Positions 60,569 to 64,000 of a DNA stretch of 64,000 nucleotides are shown one piece after another. The notes under the pieces are model-generated. The model was not told the origin of the DNA, searched no databases, and saw only the letters and a list, made by a program, of their open reading frames with translations. The stretch is from Geoglobus acetivorans (GTDB taxonomy: Archaea; Halobacteriota; Archaeoglobi; Archaeoglobales; Archaeoglobaceae), in assembly GCF_039641995.1 (NCBI RefSeq), contig NZ_CP087714.1:1-64000 (forward strand). Direction: 5' to 3'. Numbering within the stretch: the first letter of the stretch is position 1; every line of letters begins with the position of its first letter. The translations under genes were made by a program, and so were the position numbers.

Positions 60569-61546
60569 TCAGCCACATACATTAAAAATTTTTGCTGGAT
60601 TGAAATCCACATCAACCACGATTATGCCCATATCCGATGCACACCTGTAAAAATCCTCCAGCTCAACGTTCAGCCAGGTTTTCACATCCTCAAAGAAGGA
60701 CTTTCTGATAACCCTGAAAGACCTGCTGTTTCTCTTAATCTTTTCAGAATTTTTCACAATTTCCTTTCTAAGCCTCCACCTGGCAATTTTTCTGCTCTGA
60801 ACAGATAGAATGGCCTCCTCAACACTCGTTCCATCCATCACGGCTCTCAGCACAATTTCGGCGATGTGGTTTATTCTGTCCGGAACACCTATAACATCAC
60901 CTCTGAGAAGTATCTTCCTCCTTTCAACAGAATAGCCATTCTTTACAAGTCTTTCATATATCAGTGCTGTGGTGCCCCTCTTGTTACCGGTTTTGTCAAC
61001 AATTCCCCCTATGATGTAGCAGTCCGCATTTTCTCCCCTGAACTCTTCCTCTGCACCGGGATCGAGCAAAATTACCTTTCCCGGTCTGACCTGGTCAAGA
61101 AAATCCTCGACCGATGGGAAGTGCTGTGCGGAAGTGCCTGTATCCATTCCCGCCACAACATACCTCTCGTCCCACATGAATTCCCTTACCACTCTCAGGG
61201 TCCAGTTAACCTGCTTTTTGAGGCTCCTCAGCTCCTTTTCGCTGTGCAATCCGGCAAGAGAGCAGTCCACAACCAAGTATGGAAAATCTCCCAGTCTGTC
61301 CTCTATCTCTTCCCTGCCAATTCCCTCACGGCTCTTCCATGCAACATACCTGCAGGCATCAATCCTGTTTCCATCAAGATCAAACGAAAACCTCCCCTGG
61401 CCTTCAAAAATTCTGAACTTTCCCGAAACAAAATTTCTGGCAATGTATGCAATGGGGTCCTCGCCCAGCACCTTTCTGGAGTTTGTTGATATGCATTCTA
61501 TCCCCCGGCTTTTTAAAAATTCCACGAACAGATGTTTTAACCTCAC
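60569..61546 (-). CDS. trm10: Trm10-family tRNA (m1G9/m1A9) methyltransferase
   Basis: A SPOUT-fold methyltransferase of 325 residues. An N-terminal domain of about 85 residues is followed by the catalytic core with MDTGTSAQHFPS (near 145) and YIIGGIVDKTGNKRGTTA (near 195), the SAM-knot motif of archaeal Trm10. The C-terminal helical part is typical of the archaeal type. Homologues methylate G9 or A9 of tRNA. The start is GTG 61546. The thioredoxin gene follows after 11 bases. Confidence 0.87.
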   Translation of the reverse strand: MRLKHLFVEFLKSRGIECISTNSRKVLGEDPIAYIARNFVSGKFRIFEGQGRFSFDLDGNRIDACRYVAWKSREGIGREEIEDRLGDFPYLVVDCSLAGLHSEKELRSLKKQVNWTLRVVREFMWDERYVVAGMDTGTSAQHFPSVEDFLDQVRPGKVILLDPGAEEEFRGENADCYIIGGIVDKTGNKRGTTALIYERLVKNGYSVERRKILLRGDVIGVPDRINHIAEIVLRAVMDGTSVEEAILSVQSRKIARWRLRKEIVKNSEKIKRNSRSFRVIRKSFFEDVKTWLNVELEDFYRCASDMGIIVVDVDFNPAKIFNVCG

Positions 61547-61681
61547 GGGAGTTGCTGGAATTCTCGGCTATAAAATAATTTCAGGAGCGGTAGAAGGTGT
61601 GGTTTATATATCTGTTTTGTAATAACACTATTAATAATTTCGAGTAAATAATAAATACTTCTGCTGCGTAAATTACAGCAA
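61547..61681. promoter_or_regulatory. Divergent promoter, trm10 / GNAT gene
   Basis: On the plus strand GTTTATATATC near 61610 and GAGTAAATAATAAATAC near 61644 are TATA candidates, with the second about 25 bases before the ATG. A dyad TGCTG...CAGCA with central GTAAATTAC lies at 61662-61680, immediately ahead of the start codon. The minus strand has ATTATTTTATAG for trm10. Confidence 0.5.
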
Positions 61682-62200
61682 ATGATGTCTTCAGAAGTGA
61701 AAAGGCAATTCCTGGAATTCGAGCCAGTAATTTTCAAGGACAGGAAAGGGGACGAGGTCACCATCAGGCAGTACCACCATGAAGAGGACAGGGAAAGGCT
61801 GATCAGCATGTACGAAAGCTTCTCCCCGGACAACAGATGTCTCGGACTCCCACCGTCAACGAGAATAGCCATTGAGAACTGGATAGACTATCTTGCAGAA
61901 AACGGATTCGCCATTGTAGCGGAGCTTGGAGGGAAGCTGATTGGACACTGTGTTATTGTCCCAACAGCAGACTGGAAGAAGGTGGACCTGTCAATATTCG
62001 TCCACCAGGATTATCAGGACAGAGGGATAGGGCAGGCCCTTCTCAGACACATAATAGACTACGCAAAGAGAATGGGTTTCGACGGAATAATGCTCGTGAC
62101 AGAGAGAGACAACCACAGGGCCGTCCACGTCTACAAGAAATTCGGATTCAGGATAGTCAATCCAGAGCATGAGTTCGACATGTACCTCCAGCTCAAATGA
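61682..62200 (+). CDS. GNAT-family N-acetyltransferase
   Basis: A 172-residue protein. The acetyl-CoA loop is QDRGIGQALLRHII (near residues 116-129), and VYKKFGFRIV near 150 is the C-terminal signature. The acceptor could be a protein N-terminus, lysine or small molecule. The start is the first of two ATGs, with a TATA-like element about 25 bases upstream, and it stands alone as a unit. Confidence 0.87.
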   Translation: MMSSEVKRQFLEFEPVIFKDRKGDEVTIRQYHHEEDRERLISMYESFSPDNRCLGLPPSTRIAIENWIDYLAENGFAIVAELGGKLIGHCVIVPTADWKKVDLSIFVHQDYQDRGIGQALLRHIIDYAKRMGFDGIMLVTERDNHRAVHVYKKFGFRIVNPEHEFDMYLQLK

Positions 62201-62244
62201 AAAATGAAAAAATTTTTACACAACACCCCACATAAGGCCCAAAC

Positions 62245-63993
62245 GTGAGATCATCCTACTCAAAAGGTCATTTCCTGTTTCTCGTTGTTCTCACGGGGAT
62301 CGTGTCAGGATTGGGGGCCATTGCGCTGTATCTGCTAATAGACATGACCAACGCATTCTTCGTAGGCTCCCTTGGCAACATTACACTCCCCGCACCGGCA
62401 GGCGAACCCGAAATGTTCTCTTTCAGCTTCTCCGGTGTCAGGGTTCCCTATTACCTCCTTCCGGCCATTGGAGGTCTGCTGAGCGGATACATCGTTTACA
62501 CTCTCGCACCAGAAGCAGAGGGTCACGGGACAGATGCAGTGATAAAAGCATTCCACAGGGAGAGAGGTGTGATCAGGGCAAGGGTCCCATTTGTCAAGGC
62601 TCTGGCAACGGCGTTCACAATCGGCACAGGAGGGAGTGCAGGAAGGGAAGGACCTATCGCGCAGATAGGTGCCGGTTTTGGCTCCGTACTGTCCACATTC
62701 TTCGACCTCAGCGACAGAGAAAGAAGAATCCTGCTGATTTCTGGTGTTGCGGGAGGTATAGGTGCGATTTTCAGGTCTCCCCTTGGAGGGGCGCTTTTTG
62801 CCGTTGAAGTGCTTTACAGGAGAGATACCGAAACAGAGGGTTTGATATATGCGTTCCTCTCATCGATAATCTCCTACACCGTGTTCGTTGGCTTTCTGTA
62901 CTCTATGAGACATTCTATGCCAACGAGTATCTTCGCCACACCCTCCTTTGCACTCACAGGCTTTGAGGAAGTTCCGTTTTTCGCACTGACCGGCCTTCTT
63001 TCTGCCATTGTGGGTATAGTCTACATCAAGACCTTTTACTCAGTCCATAACATATTCAAAAATCTGAAAATGAAAAGCTGGATGAAGCCTGTGGCCGGAG
63101 GCCTGCTTACCGGAGCCATAATCTATCTCATTCCTCCTGCCATGGGTATGAGCTACGGCTACGTTCAGCTCGCAATAGACGGAAAGCTGACTGTGATCAT
63201 GGCACTCTCGCTTCTTCTCGGAAAAATACTCGCCACCTCGTTTACCGTGGGCAGCGGAGGAAGTGGAGGTGTATTCGCCCCATCAATAGTTATCGGCAGC
63301 ATGGTGGGCGCACTGACAGGTTTCCTTGCCCAGTCAATACTGCCGGACTGCTCCCTCCCCATAGGAGCTTTCGTACTCGTGGGCATGGGTGCATTCATTT
63401 CCGCCATTGCAAAGACGCCGATAGCAAGCATCATAATGGTTCTCGAAATGAGCGGGGGCTATGAGCTTCTTCCAGCAATAATGACTGCCTCGGCCATCTC
63501 ATACCTGCTCTCAGGAAACTACAGCATCTACAGCGAACAGGTTGATACGAGGGCCGACAGTCCTGCCCACAGAAGGGAAATGATTAAGGATGTTCTGGAG
63601 AACCTCACCGTGAGAGAGGCGATGAGTTCGGAGAATCTGATAACAGTCTCGCCAAACAATTCCGTCGATGATGTGCTGCAGCTCATACAGCTCACAGGCC
63701 ATCTGGGGTTCCCGGTTGTCGATGAGGGGAAGCTCATCGGCGTCATTACACTCAGCGACATCAACAGGGTTTCCGACGAGATGAAGGAGAACATAAAGGT
63801 GGAGGACATAATGACCCGTAACCCCCTCGCAGTCAAGCCTGACGAGAACCTCGAAAAAGCCCTCAAGCTCTTAATCGCAAAGGACATCGGAAGGCTCATG
63901 GTCGTGGATGATGCGGGCAGACTGCTTGGAATAATAACCAGGAGTGATATAATGAAGGCGCACGCAAAGGAGCTGACGAGGCTGGGATTATGA
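62245..63993 (+). CDS. ClC-family chloride channel/antiporter with CBS pair
   Basis: A 582-residue protein. About 10-12 membrane helices fill residues 8-440, with the selectivity motifs GSAGREGPIAQIG (near 132; the gating Glu is present) and GSGGSGGVFAPS (near 337). Two CBS domains (about 455-575) form a cytoplasmic regulatory tail. Members are H+/Cl- exchangers or channels. The start is the GTG at 62245. The stop overlaps a possible downstream ATG at 63990. Confidence 0.93.
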   Translation: MRSSYSKGHFLFLVVLTGIVSGLGAIALYLLIDMTNAFFVGSLGNITLPAPAGEPEMFSFSFSGVRVPYYLLPAIGGLLSGYIVYTLAPEAEGHGTDAVIKAFHRERGVIRARVPFVKALATAFTIGTGGSAGREGPIAQIGAGFGSVLSTFFDLSDRERRILLISGVAGGIGAIFRSPLGGALFAVEVLYRRDTETEGLIYAFLSSIISYTVFVGFLYSMRHSMPTSIFATPSFALTGFEEVPFFALTGLLSAIVGIVYIKTFYSVHNIFKNLKMKSWMKPVAGGLLTGAIIYLIPPAMGMSYGYVQLAIDGKLTVIMALSLLLGKILATSFTVGSGGSGGVFAPSIVIGSMVGALTGFLAQSILPDCSLPIGAFVLVGMGAFISAIAKTPIASIIMVLEMSGGYELLPAIMTASAISYLLSGNYSIYSEQVDTRADSPAHRREMIKDVLENLTVREAMSSENLITVSPNNSVDDVLQLIQLTGHLGFPVVDEGKLIGVITLSDINRVSDEMKENIKVEDIMTRNPLAVKPDENLEKALKLLIAKDIGRLMVVDDAGRLLGIITRSDIMKAHAKELTRLGL

Positions 63994-64000
63994 GATTCAT
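63990..64000 (+). CDS. Possible start of a downstream gene, cut by window end
   Basis: ATGAGATTCAT overlaps the ClC stop by 4 bases in the way most operon genes in this window do. Only three codons are visible, so the gene cannot be identified. Confidence 0.25.

Overview
The window looks like chromosomal DNA of a hyperthermophilic euryarchaeon of the order Archaeoglobales (Archaeoglobus/Geoglobus/Ferroglobus type). The evidence is the cdc48-hsp20 pair, archaeal information-processing genes (aIF1, TFS, RFC small subunit, prefoldin beta, Pcc1, archaeal LeuS, Trm10), AT-rich TATA boxes about 25 bases ahead of leaderless starts, GGAGGTGA-type Shine-Dalgarno sites inside operons, and several methanogenesis-marker genes without any mcr gene. 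The genus is an inference; no rRNA is present. Genes are dense, with many 4-base ATGA overlaps. Two tRNAs (initiator Met and Ser-TGA) lie on the minus strand. No CRISPR array, intact IS element or rRNA was seen.

Layout. 1-9.7 kb: CDC48, Hsp20, two membrane proteins, aIF1, TraB, an S2P protease, glutamate dehydrogenase, NfeD. 9.7-14.4 kb: LeuS, then the archaetidylserine synthase / decarboxylase / archaeosortase operon. 14.4-17.5 kb: PHP, Nudix, TFS, DUF502, then an AT-rich UbiA prenyltransferase preceded by a 25-codon ORF with a strong ribosome binding site. 17.5-20.3 kb: a roadblock/KaiC-like operon and the initiator tRNA. 20.3-22.2 kb: DraG-like hydrolase and thioredoxin reductase. 22.4-28.2 kb: a methanogen-like block made of marker protein 11, a radical SAM protein, a 0.7 kb AT-rich gene desert, and then cysteate synthase, fused sulfopyruvate decarboxylase and a solute-binding-fold protein, i.e. 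coenzyme M biosynthesis. 28.3-32.6 kb: CheY, a double KaiC ATPase with a small partner, and a PAS protein that lacks a kinase domain.

32.9-38.5 kb: an amidohydrolase, an ACR3 arsenite exporter with a Cys-rich AbrB regulator and a palindrome around its TATA box, MazG, an AIR-synthase-like protein, RlmB. 38.5-42.6 kb: a five-gene operon of PLD protein, core-MetE, MarC, MtxX (marker protein 4) and Nudix. 42.7-48.8 kb: a DUF58/transglutaminase/MoxR membrane module. 48.8-53 kb: CinA-like protein, riboflavin reductase, pyrophosphatase, Usp, Brix, Pcc1, prefoldin. 53-64 kb: aldolase, Tmk, CBS protein, RFC, protein disulfide oxidoreductase, PhoU-like regulator, archaeal ornithine cyclodeaminase, thioredoxin, Trm10, GNAT and a ClC channel.

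The most unusual content is the apparent coenzyme M pathway with marker proteins 11 and 4 in a chromosome that otherwise reads as Archaeoglobales, the peptide/UbiA pair, the putative thiol-sensing AbrB/ACR3 switch, and two gene-free stretches holding GC-rich, hairpin-forming islands in AT-rich DNA. Function calls rest on motifs and family recognition by eye; no database search was run.
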